From: Desulfobulbaceae bacterium
Lineage (GTDB): Bacteria > Desulfobacterota > Desulfobulbia > Desulfobulbales > Desulfobulbaceae
Assembly (NCBI GenBank): GCA_007121995.1
Contig: SKJK01000029.1
Location: 1-6,152 of the forward strand
Reading direction: 5' to 3'
Length of the DNA: 6,152 nt
Positions 1-6,099 of the stretch are shown here, piece after piece (the stretch's first letter is position 1; each line of letters begins with the position of its first letter). A program made the position numbers and the translations under genes. Under the pieces are notes generated by a model that did not search any database, was not told where the DNA came from, and saw only the letters and a list, made by a program, of their open reading frames with translations.

Positions 1-672
1 ACTCTGAAAGCACCGGACAACCCTGATGACCTCGTTCCCCCTCTGCGCTACAGTGATAATCTCAAGGTTGTTTCCCTTGAGTACATGATGAAAGACAGAG
101 ACGACGCCATTATCTGGCGCGGACCGCTCAAAATCCAGGCTATTCGACAATTTGTCGCCGACATGGCCTGGGGTGAGCTGGATTACCTCATCGTCGACGC
201 TCCTCCCGGCACTGGCGATGAACCCCTCTCTGTGGCACAGACCATTCCCGGCGTGCAGGCCGTGGTAGTAACCACCCCGCAGGCCGTAGCGCTCGCCGAT
301 GTCCGCAAGTCCATCAACTTCTGCAAAGCGGTGGAGATGCCTATCATCGGCGTTATCGAGAATATGGCCGGTTTCGTCTGTCCACACTGCAACGAAACCG
401 TTGATATTTTCAGCACAGGGGGCGGGGAACAAACCGCCCGCGATTTTGATCTGCCCTTTCTGGGTCGTATCCCCATGGACCAGCACGTGGTCACGGCTGG
501 CGACTCCGGTACTCCCTACCTGTCCAGCGACGAAGAAACACCAGCTATCAAGGCCTTTGATGCGGTGGTCACCGCCGTGGAGCAGCGTCTCCCCCCAGGA
601 CCGGTATCCGTCAACCCCTTTGCCGGTGGCTGCGGGTGCAGTTCCGCCGGTTGCGGTTCAACTTTGAAATAA
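1..672 (+). CDS. Mrp/NBP35-family Fe-S cluster carrier ATPase, 5'-truncated
   Basis: This is the C-terminal 223 codons of a Mrp/ApbC/NBP35 P-loop ATPase. The frame is open from base 1, so the true start and the Walker A (deviant P-loop) lie outside the window. Visible hallmarks are the DAPPGTGDEPLSVAQ segment (about 199-243), which is the Walker B/switch region of the family. The VVVTTPQAVALADVRKS stretch and GVIENMAGFVCPHC follow; the CPHC pair (379-390) matches the conserved CxxC that binds a bridging Fe-S cluster in a homodimer. Family members assemble or carry Fe-S clusters in the cytoplasm and hand them to apoproteins. An unusual Gly/Cys tail (CGCSSAGC, codons 631-654) adds three cysteines before the TAA stop. 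The next gene starts 68 bases downstream on the same strand. Family assignment is very secure; the particular client proteins cannot be read from sequence. Confidence 0.95.
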   Translation, partial: TLKAPDNPDDLVPPLRYSDNLKVVSLEYMMKDRDDAIIWRGPLKIQAIRQFVADMAWGELDYLIVDAPPGTGDEPLSVAQTIPGVQAVVVTTPQAVALADVRKSINFCKAVEMPIIGVIENMAGFVCPHCNETVDIFSTGGGEQTARDFDLPFLGRIPMDQHVVTAGDSGTPYLSSDEETPAIKAFDAVVTAVEQRLPPGPVSVNPFAGGCGCSSAGCGSTLK

Positions 673-692
673 ATTATTTTTTCGCTCATATT
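664..692 (+). promoter_or_regulatory. Possible sigma70-type promoter upstream of the MBL hydrolase
   Basis: TTGAAA (664-669; five of six matches to TTGACA) is separated by 17 bases from CATATT (687-692; four of six matches to TATAAT). The -35 lies in the last codons of the mrp gene. A transcript would begin near 699, inside the inverted repeat at 691-719. This is a consensus match only. If real, the hydrolase and selB could be transcribed independently of mrp. Confidence 0.35.
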
Positions 693-719
693 CCGGCGGT
701 CCATCCCAGGCCGCCGGAA
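691..719. repeat. GC-rich inverted repeat between mrp and the MBL gene
   Basis: TTCCGGCGG (691-699) and CCGCCGGAA (711-719) are perfect reverse complements. As RNA the stem can extend to 11 pairs (691-701 with 709-719, including one U-G pair) around a 7-base loop. No T-run follows on either strand, so it does not look like an intrinsic terminator. It ends nine bases before the Shine-Dalgarno of the next gene and overlaps the -10 of the possible promoter. It could therefore be an operator, an mRNA-stabilising hairpin or a translation-control hairpin. Confidence 0.6.
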
Positions 720-727
720 CCAACTCC

Positions 728-731
728 AGGA
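728..731 (+). promoter_or_regulatory. Shine-Dalgarno AGGA that selects the ATG at 741
   Basis: AGGA directly abuts an in-frame ATG at 732, which is too close for ribosome binding. It lies nine bases from the ATG at 741, a normal spacing. The 741 start is therefore preferred for the MBL-fold gene, and it gives the N-terminus MLVKQLSVG, which begins at the first strand of the fold. Confidence 0.6.
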
Positions 732-740
732 ATGAAATCT

Positions 741-1373
741 ATGCTTGTCAAACAACTCTCCGTCGGCATGATGGGTGTCTGCTGCTACATTGTTTCCTGT
801 GAACAAACAAAAGAGGCCGTCATTATCGACCCGGGTGGAGATGAGGACATTATTCTCGAATACTGTACAGCCAATGGATTGCAGGTTGTCTACATCATCA
901 ACACCCACGGCCATCCGGATCATGTCTGCGGCAATGCCCGCCTCCAGCAAGCCACGGGGGCAAAAATCGTTATGCACAGCGAAGATGTCACCTACTTCGG
1001 TGACCAGCGAATCAAAGACTATTTTTCCTCCCTCGGTATGTCCGAGTCGCCGCCCGTGGATCTTGCTGTCGTTGACGGTGATGTCATCACCTTCGGCAAG
1101 GAGCAGTTCACAGTGCTCCACACCCCAGGCCACACACCAGGAGGCATGTGCCTCTACAGCCCGCCCCACTGTTTCACCGGTGACACCCTTTTTGTCGGGG
1201 CCGTTGGCCGCTCCGATTTCCCCGGTGGGTCCATGCGACAGATGATCGACGGTATCAAATCCAAGCTCATGACCCTGCCGGCGGACACCATTGTCTGGCC
1301 AGGCCACGGTTATGGAGGACTGCAGTCCACCATCGGCCGGGAATCAAGAACAAACCCCTATCTTGACCTCTAA
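741..1373 (+). CDS. MBL-fold metallohydrolase, glyoxalase II-like
   Basis: This 210-residue protein is a compact single-domain metallo-beta-lactamase-fold hydrolase. The signature THGHPDH is at residues 55-61, supplying His56, His58, Asp60 and His61. Further predicted metal ligands are His131 (in HTPGHTPGG), Asp148 (in FTGDTLFVG) and His189 (in WPGHG), so the dinuclear metal site looks complete. The GRSDFPGG segment (156-163) is typical of the glyoxalase II/YcbL-like subgroup. The length suits that short subgroup, which lacks the C-terminal substrate domain of classical hydroxyacylglutathione hydrolase. There is no signal peptide, so it is probably cytoplasmic. Substrates in this subgroup are often thioesters, but the actual one is unknown. 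An alternative start at 732 would add three residues. The gene lies between mrp and selB, with 47 bases to selB, and may be cotranscribed with it. Fold assignment is secure; the reaction is not. Confidence 0.93.
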   Translation: MLVKQLSVGMMGVCCYIVSCEQTKEAVIIDPGGDEDIILEYCTANGLQVVYIINTHGHPDHVCGNARLQQATGAKIVMHSEDVTYFGDQRIKDYFSSLGMSESPPVDLAVVDGDVITFGKEQFTVLHTPGHTPGGMCLYSPPHCFTGDTLFVGAVGRSDFPGGSMRQMIDGIKSKLMTLPADTIVWPGHGYGGLQSTIGRESRTNPYLDL

Positions 1374-1420
1374 ATCGACCGGTCCACCTCAACCGTAAAC
1401 CGGCCTCAGCTCTCCTGCCT

Positions 1421-3346
1421 ATGCGCGAAATCATTCTCGGCACCGCCGGTCATGTTGATCACGGCAAAACCAGCCTGATTCGGGCACTCACTGGTACTGA
1501 CACGGACCGTCTCAAGGAGGAGAAGGAACGCGGGATTACCATTGAGCTGGGTTTTGCCCATCTCGACCTGCCCTGCGGACATCGCCTGGGCATTGTCGAT
1601 GTCCCGGGCCATGAAAAATTTATCCGTAATATGGTTGCCGGTGCCGCCGGCATGGACTATGTGGCCTTCATCATCGCCGCTGATGAAGGCATTATGCCAC
1701 AGACCGTTGAACACTTTGACATCTGCAGATTGCTCGGAGTCCGTGATGGCCTGGTCATTCTGACCAAAAAAGACATGGTTGATCAGGAGTGGCTGGAAAT
1801 GGTCGAGGAAGAGGTTCGTGATTTCTTCCGGGACAGCTTTCTAGCGGCCGCGCCAATTGTTGCTGTTGATTCTCTCAGCGGCGAAGGTATCGACACCATC
1901 ATCAAGCTCCTTGATGCCAAGGTGAAAAACGTGCCCTTCCATGAGGAATTCGGTCCCTTCCGCCTCGCAGTGGACCGGGTGTTCAGCATGAAGGGTTTTG
2001 GCACAGTGATAACCGGCACATCGCTCACCGGCCGGGTGGCCGTTGGAGAAGAACTGATGTTCTACCCCGGTGGTTTGACCGCCAGGATTCGAGGCATCCA
2101 GGTTCATGGCCAGGATGTACAGTTGGTTGAGGCCGGCCACCGGACCGCTATTAACCTCCAAGGGATAGAAAAGGATGACATCAACCGGGGTGACATGGCA
2201 GCCACTCCGGGCTGCCTGGTCTCCTCCACTTTGCTGGACGCGGAGTGCCACCATCTGCAATCAGCCCGCAAAGATCTGAAAAACCGCACCCTGGTGAGAG
2301 TGCATCTGGGGACCAGGGAGATTGTCGGCCGGGCAATCCTGCTCGAAACCGACACCCTGCCACCGGGAGCAAGCGGTCCGGTACAGCTCATGCTCCAGGA
2401 ACCGGCGGCGGTCTGGCCCGGCGACCGGTATGTGATCCGCAGTTACTCTCCCATCACCACCATCGGTGGGGGAACAATCCTGGGGAGTGCTCCTAAAAAA
2501 CGTCGTCGGACCCTGGAAAAGGACCGCCTCCGCAACCGTTCCCTCATGGCAACCTATGCTTCCGATAACATGGAAGATAAAATCATCCAGCTCATCAAGG
2601 AAAGCGGCGCTCCTGGATTGACCGCCGAGCAGCTTGCCGGCCGCTCAGGTGTTTTCGGTAAACGACTGAAGAAACTTCTCCAACACCCGATCTCAACCGG
2701 CTCGCTGCTGATCATTGATTCAGAGAGCCAGCGAATGGTCGCCGGCTCAGTGGCCGACAGCCTCTCCCAAAAGATCACCGATTTTCTCACCAGGTACCAC
2801 CGGGACAACCCGCTCAAAGCCGCACTCGCCAAAGAGGAGTTGCGCTCTCAATTGCGACCGTCCATTGACCACAAACTGCTGCACGCCCTCCTGTCCGGTC
2901 TGATGAAAAAGGGGGTGATTGAGCAGGCTGGTGCTGCAATCAAGCTGACGGGACACACTGTTACCCTGCAGGTCAATGAACAGGAAATGGAGCACAAGAT
3001 CGGCACGCTGTATGAACAGGCCGGTCTGACCCCACCCAATCTCAAAGAGGTGCTGGCTGCTTTCGGAGAATTTCCGGAAAAACAGATCCGCCAGGTTATC
3101 GACCTGCTTATTGCCAAAGGCAAGGTCATCAAAATCAACGAATCACTCTGCTTCCACGCTCCAGCCATCGAACAGCTCCAACAAGAGGTGATCACCTTCA
3201 TTCGCCGGGAAGGGGAAATTGATGCCCCCCGCTTCAAGGATCTCACCGGCCTGACCAGAAAGTTTTCCATCCCTCTGCTCGAATACTTTGACAAAATCAA
3301 GCTCACCATCCGCATTGACGATAAGCGGGTTCTCCGCCGTAAATAG
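1421..3346 (+). CDS. selB: Selenocysteine-specific elongation factor SelB
   Basis: SelB is the EF-Tu-like GTPase that delivers Sec-tRNA(Sec) to UGA codons marked by a SECIS hairpin in the mRNA. The 641-residue length is typical. GTPase motifs are all present: G1 GHVDHGKT (10-17), G2 region RGITIELGF (37-45), G3 DVPGHE (60-65) and G4 TKKD (115-118), a TKxD form common in SelB. Beta-barrel domains follow from about 175 to 370, including MKGFGTVITGT. The C-terminal 260 or so residues, ending DDKRVLRRK, correspond to the four winged-helix domains that bind the SECIS RNA. The ATG gives the canonical short N-terminus MREIILGTAGHVDHGKT, although no Shine-Dalgarno is visible before it. The stop is TAG. 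The gene implies that this genome decodes selenocysteine, but selA, selC and selD are not in the window. The identification is very secure. Confidence 0.98.
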   Translation: MREIILGTAGHVDHGKTSLIRALTGTDTDRLKEEKERGITIELGFAHLDLPCGHRLGIVDVPGHEKFIRNMVAGAAGMDYVAFIIAADEGIMPQTVEHFDICRLLGVRDGLVILTKKDMVDQEWLEMVEEEVRDFFRDSFLAAAPIVAVDSLSGEGIDTIIKLLDAKVKNVPFHEEFGPFRLAVDRVFSMKGFGTVITGTSLTGRVAVGEELMFYPGGLTARIRGIQVHGQDVQLVEAGHRTAINLQGIEKDDINRGDMAATPGCLVSSTLLDAECHHLQSARKDLKNRTLVRVHLGTREIVGRAILLETDTLPPGASGPVQLMLQEPAAVWPGDRYVIRSYSPITTIGGGTILGSAPKKRRRTLEKDRLRNRSLMATYASDNMEDKIIQLIKESGAPGLTAEQLAGRSGVFGKRLKKLLQHPISTGSLLIIDSESQRMVAGSVADSLSQKITDFLTRYHRDNPLKAALAKEELRSQLRPSIDHKLLHALLSGLMKKGVIEQAGAAIKLTGHTVTLQVNEQEMEHKIGTLYEQAGLTPPNLKEVLAAFGEFPEKQIRQVIDLLIAKGKVIKINESLCFHAPAIEQLQQEVITFIRREGEIDAPRFKDLTGLTRKFSIPLLEYFDKIKLTIRIDDKRVLRRK

Positions 3347-3477
3347 GTTGTGCCTACCGCGGCTCGATTCAGAACAAAATATGTTGTTTCTGGATAGACA
3401 CCAGGTTGTGACGGTCCAGATTCCCACAATCGTTTCCTTGTGCTCCGTGAACAGTTACACCAAGAGCCACAGCACCC
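3347..3477. other. Convergent intergenic region with weak hairpins
   Basis: These 131 bases separate the stops of selB and the - strand hydrolase. Two imperfect hairpins are visible. CAGAACAA/TTGTTTCTG (3370-3392) has one bulge and a six-base loop. GGTTGTG/CACAATC (3404-3410 with 3425-3431) has one G-U pair and a 14-base loop, and is followed on the + strand by GTTTCCTTG, a poor T-rich tail. The second could be a weak selB terminator. No tRNA(Sec) cloverleaf or convincing small gene was found here. Confidence 0.3.
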
Positions 3478-4185
3478 CTATCGTTTGAATCGACCGTTTG
3501 CCAGAAAAAAAAGAATCTGGACCAGAACCTCGTTGCTGTTCATGAGGAGGGAGTGCCCCAAAGGGACAGTAATAAAATCTGCCATTCCGGGCAATTGTGC
3601 ACTTGCTACCGAAACCCGGCCATCGTTGGCACCGGCAAAAAACCTGGAAAACAGGGGGATAACAGGGCGGACACCGGTGATGATACCCACTGGGCAGGAG
3701 AGTGGTCCGAGTCGCCGTGGCAGGCCATTGACCACAGTGGTCAACTGACAGGCCGCTGGACCAAACAAGGCGTGAAACCAACGAAAACGACTGAAATAGT
3801 CAACCAGTTCACACCCCTGATTGGGGGGACTGAGCATCACCACCCGGCCCAGACCGGGCAGGGGCTGCTCTGCCAGATAAGCACGCACCAGCAGGCCGCC
3901 CATGGAATGAGTGACAAAGTGGATACAATGACACCCTTGTTGCTTCAGTTCGTTGATTGCCGGCGGCAGGACGGTATGAGCCAGCACCTCAATGGTGCAT
4001 GAGCGGGAAGGATAGCCGACATTGACCACAGTGTAGCCGGCCCGACATAACTGCCCGGCTGGCCGGCGCATTGACCAACGCGTGCGAACAAGACCATGGA
4101 GCAGGATGACCCCTGGCTGACCTGAATACACACTACCGGGCAAATCGCAGCCCGGCAATCTTAACCGCTCCACGATGATAGCCAT
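3478..4185 (-). CDS. Alpha/beta hydrolase (lipase/esterase-like)
   Basis: This is a serine hydrolase of the alpha/beta fold. From the ATG at 4185 it has 235 residues. The oxyanion motif LLHGL has its His at residue 30. The nucleophile elbow VTHSMGG puts Ser94 in a T-H-S-M-G context rather than classical GxSxG. VVMLSPPNQG follows the elbow. Asp188 (GANDGRVSV) and His211 (PLGHSLLM) complete the likely catalytic triad. The pattern resembles a family of small lipase/esterase-like proteins with HFVTHSMGG and NDGxVSV motifs, whose substrates are mostly uncharacterised. No signal peptide or membrane helix is obvious. The start is uncertain: the ATG at 4185 overlaps the upstream gene by 53 bases without a clear ribosome site. 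A GTG at 4131, just after that gene's TAG, would give 217 residues and suit translational coupling, while upstream ATGs at 4242 and 4311 would extend the overlap. Catalytic class is confident; the substrate is unknown. Confidence 0.85.
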   Translation of the reverse strand: MAIIVERLRLPGCDLPGSVYSGQPGVILLHGLVRTRWSMRRPAGQLCRAGYTVVNVGYPSRSCTIEVLAHTVLPPAINELKQQGCHCIHFVTHSMGGLLVRAYLAEQPLPGLGRVVMLSPPNQGCELVDYFSRFRWFHALFGPAACQLTTVVNGLPRRLGPLSCPVGIITGVRPVIPLFSRFFAGANDGRVSVASAQLPGMADFITVPLGHSLLMNSNEVLVQILFFLANGRFKR

Positions 4186-4792
4186 CGGGAAAGAGCAATT
4201 CAAATGCCTCAAGTTCCAGGTCACAATTTTCGCAGGTTTCATACACCGTTGGAATCCGTTGTTCCAGTTGGTGAACTTCACGAAGATAATAAATGATCCG
4301 CCAGTGTTCATCGGTCAACCGATGTTCCGGGATCCGCATTTCCATGGCACGATGGACAGCGTAATTCTCATCCCAGCTCTCCGGATTGACTAGAAAGCCT
4401 CGCACATCGGTGCTATAGACCTTGTCTCTGTTGAGGGCGCGCAGGTCGGCCACACTTTCCTTGATATGGGTGCTGTAGTTCATATGGGTCACCCGGTAAT
4501 GGACACCTGCCACTCGGCAGGCTCCCCGATGATAACCGGTTGGAAACATTTTTTTCATCTCCGGTGGCCGCAGACCGATGGCCTTGCAGGTGGCAAATAC
4601 AGTGGGACAGATCCCGGTTCGTTCATAGGTATCGCGGAGATAGCGGATAACATCCCAGTGTTCACCGGAAAGCACCGGTATTTCGCATTCCCTGGCCATG
4701 CCTTGCGCGAATTTTTCGTCCCAACTGGCAGGATCCAATAAACAACCCTGCTCGTCCACACTATAGGTGTTGCCCATATAGTTGAATTCCAT
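4133..4792 (-). CDS. Tandem DsrC/TusE-like protein lacking the C-terminal cysteine
   Basis: This 219-residue protein consists of two DsrC/TusE-fold domains joined by a linker at about 101-121. Single DsrC proteins are about 105 residues, carry sulfur as a trisulfide between two C-terminal cysteines, and work with dissimilatory sulfite reductase. TusE homologues relay sulfur for tRNA thiolation. Here domain 1 ends FPTGYHRGACRVAGVHY, keeping the inner cysteine (Cys92, in GAC) but not the penultimate one. Domain 2 ends FPDGYHRGAVKIAGLRFAR, with Val210 replacing the inner cysteine and no terminal cysteine. Cys69 and Cys187 occupy equivalent helix positions, and Cys187-Cys190 form CENC. It therefore cannot perform normal two-cysteine DsrC chemistry; a regulatory, binding or altered sulfur-transfer role is inferred. 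The ATG at 4792 is chosen over 4798 because GGAG lies eight bases upstream. tilS lies 148 bases upstream on the same strand and the hydrolase overlaps downstream. Confidence 0.9.
   Translation of the reverse strand: MEFNYMGNTYSVDEQGCLLDPASWDEKFAQGMARECEIPVLSGEHWDVIRYLRDTYERTGICPTVFATCKAIGLRPPEMKKMFPTGYHRGACRVAGVHYRVTHMNYSTHIKESVADLRALNRDKVYSTDVRGFLVNPESWDENYAVHRAMEMRIPEHRLTDEHWRIIYYLREVHQLEQRIPTVYETCENCDLELEAFELLFPDGYHRGAVKIAGLRFAR
4136..4792 (-). repeat. Two tandem DsrC-like domain repeats within one gene
   Basis: The encoded protein repeats itself. Residues 1-100 (4493-4792) and 122-219 (4136-4429) share W-D-E, E/D-E-H-W, a P-T-V...T-C helix and F-P-x-G-Y-H-R-G-A-x-x-x-A-G in the same order. 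From the His-Trp to the end the offset is a constant 118 residues. Similarity at DNA level is confined to short stretches such as CGATGATA near 4173 and 4526. This suggests an old duplication rather than a recent one. Confidence 0.85.
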
Positions 4793-4800
4793 TGTCATTT

Positions 4801-4804
4801 CTCC
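4801..4804 (-). promoter_or_regulatory. Shine-Dalgarno GGAG that selects the ATG at 4792
   Basis: On the - strand GGAG is followed after two bases by an ATG (4798) and after eight bases by a second in-frame ATG (4792). Only the second spacing is normal. The resulting N-terminus MEFNYMGNTYSVDEQG aligns directly with the first strands of DsrC. Confidence 0.65.
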
Positions 4805-4851
4805 ATTTATCAGTCTATTGACAGCCAGGTGCCCTCGGTGTGCGAACGCTC

Positions 4852-4880
4852 ATTATCTTTTATTTATTCATCATAGTCGT
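4852..4880 (-). promoter_or_regulatory. Weak candidate promoter for the tandem DsrC-like gene
   Basis: In the 148-base gap after tilS the - strand shows GATAAT (4857-4852; five of six matches to a sigma70 -10). A poor -35, ACGACT (4880-4875), lies 17 bases upstream. The surrounding AT-rich stretch fits a promoter, but the weak -35 means either an activator would be needed or the match is chance. Confidence 0.22.
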
Positions 4881-4940
4881 ACCTGTGCACGACGGCTTGA
4901 TCGTCTCCAGATGGAATGTCGAAGGAACGTGATAAAAAGT

Positions 4941-5975
4941 TCAATGTGGCTGTAGGCTTCCCCGCCAGGATTCCTTACCCCGGGGATAAAAAAAACGCAA
5001 CTGCTCACGACCGACTTCAACACGCAATCCCCGACTCAAATGCAGTTCGCTGCCCGACCTTCCCTCTCGCCCAGCAGTCTGCACTGCTATGATATGCTCG
5101 TAGCGCGTCGTTGTGCCCATGGACCAAAGCAATTTCTCGATCACCCGCCGCTGCAGGGCTGGGTGCAGGGCGCGAAATCGGGCCCGGTCAAGCAAGCAGA
5201 TCAAACCTTCTTCCTTACCCGCTGTCTCCATAGTCACCGTCTCTTCCCAGCTGCGCGCAAGCAGGCGCTCGAGCAGATCCTCATCTTCGCCCAGATTGGC
5301 AGCCGTTTTCAGCAACGCCTGGCGAATGCCGCTATCATAACGCTCTTCCAGCAAAGGCAACAATTCGTGGCGGATTCGATTACGGAGAAAACGCAGGTCA
5401 TCGTTGCTGGAATCATGACAGAATGAAATATTTTTTTCGGCAAGATAGGCCATCAATTCATCTTTGCGGATCGCAAGCAATGGACGGATGAGAGTACCAG
5501 AGCGATAGCGCATGCCGGAAAGTGCTCGCCGGCCACCACCCCGTAGTAAACGAAGAAGCACTTCTTCAGCCTGATCATCGGCGGTATGGGCGACTGCTAT
5601 CAGATCCAGCTGCCGTTCATGGACCAGATCGGCAAAAGCTCGATAGCGAACTTCCCTGGCAGCCTGTTCCGGGGAAAGTTTGCCGGCAATCGCGGCAGCG
5701 GCCGTATCCACTGACACCATGACGCAGTCAAGCTGCAATTTTGCTGCTGCAGTCCGCACACAGGCCCATTCCACCGGAGTTTCCCGAGGACGAAGTCCAT
5801 GATCGATGTATGCGGCCACCAAGGTCAGCCTGGATTGAGGCCGCAAAGCAGCCAGAATGTGCAGCAGTGCCATGGAATCAGATCCGCCTGAAATCCCGAC
5901 CAGGATCGCGGAGGACATGGTCTCAGGCATTTCGCGGAGAAGAAGGCGATAAATGGTCTGTTCCAGGGGATGCAT
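4941..5975 (-). CDS. tilS: tRNA(Ile)-lysidine synthetase TilS
   Basis: TilS uses ATP and lysine to convert C34 of the CAU-anticodon tRNA(Ile) to lysidine, so that it is charged with isoleucine and reads AUA. Motifs are in order in the 344-residue protein. The PP-loop SGGSDS at residues 29-34 binds ATP. IDHGLR is at 57-62, HTADDQAE at 130-137, DSSN at 188-191 and RNRIRHELLP at 198-207, the last being typical of the TilS tRNA-binding helix. The C-terminal part is shorter than in E. coli TilS (432 residues) but longer than the minimal forms of about 310. The ATG at 5975 is preceded by GGAG at nine bases, supporting the start. The stop is TGA. It is the first visible gene of the - strand group. 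The enzyme is cytoplasmic and normally essential. The identification is very secure. Confidence 0.97.
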   Translation of the reverse strand: MHPLEQTIYRLLLREMPETMSSAILVGISGGSDSMALLHILAALRPQSRLTLVAAYIDHGLRPRETPVEWACVRTAAAKLQLDCVMVSVDTAAAAIAGKLSPEQAAREVRYRAFADLVHERQLDLIAVAHTADDQAEEVLLRLLRGGGRRALSGMRYRSGTLIRPLLAIRKDELMAYLAEKNISFCHDSSNDDLRFLRNRIRHELLPLLEERYDSGIRQALLKTAANLGEDEDLLERLLARSWEETVTMETAGKEEGLICLLDRARFRALHPALQRRVIEKLLWSMGTTTRYEHIIAVQTAGREGRSGSELHLSRGLRVEVGREQLRFFYPRGKESWRGSLQPH

Positions 5976-6008
5976 CCCGCTTCACTCCGGCATGGTGGTT
6001 GATTCAAA

Positions 6009-6038
6009 TTTAGAAATACTCTATGCTGCTGATAACAA
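6009..6038 (-). promoter_or_regulatory. Weak candidate promoter upstream of tilS
   Basis: On the - strand TTGTTA (6038-6033) and TCTAAA (6014-6009) are spaced by 18 bases; each matches four of six consensus bases. The rest of 5976-6099 shows no hairpin with a T-run and no gene I can support. Confidence 0.2.
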
Positions 6039-6099
6039 GGAAACGTACGCTGCAACTACCACATTTTTTTCTTTACGAACCACGGTGCCCTACCTGCTT

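Noticed and set aside
516..1307. Long - strand open frame of 263 codons across mrp and the MBL gene
   Set aside because: It spans two secure + strand genes and their gap, and shows no domain of its own; it is a shadow frame.
1844..1951. NotI (GCGGCCGC) and EcoRI (GAATTC) sites suggesting a cloning junction
   Set aside because: Both lie in uninterrupted SelB coding sequence with family-typical residues on each side.
2848..3429. Long - strand open frame of 193 codons opposite selB
   Set aside because: It is antisense to the conserved winged-helix part of SelB, has no recognisable motif, and its composition is what the reverse of that coding frame would give.
3347..3477. A tRNA(Sec) gene next to selB
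   Set aside because: No acceptor stem pairing, no GTTCGA-type T-loop and no TCA anticodon arm could be assembled here or in the other gaps.
3381..3488. A 35-codon ATG frame after selB on the + strand
   Set aside because: No ribosome site precedes it, it runs into the 3' end of the convergent hydrolase gene, and the peptide has no distinctive features.
3654..3670. Sequence resembling part of the I-SceI homing site (GGGGATAACAGGG)
   Set aside because: It is a partial match inside the hydrolase coding sequence (the PVIPLFSRFF region) and is explained by codons.
4863..4912. Alternative short stems in the leader of the DsrC-like gene (GACG/CGTC and GTCGT/ACGAC)
   Set aside because: The arms are only 4-5 bases and share sequence, so a switch is imaginable, but stems this short are expected by chance.
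4861..4943. Possible selenocysteine read-through of the tilS TGA into about 25 more codons
   Set aside because: A SelB genome makes it worth checking, but no stable hairpin follows the TGA at SECIS distance, and TilS already ends at a normal position for a short form.
6021..6083. A 20-codon GTG-started frame on the - strand upstream of tilS
   Set aside because: Too short, with no clear Shine-Dalgarno and no similarity I can recognise; chance expectation is high.
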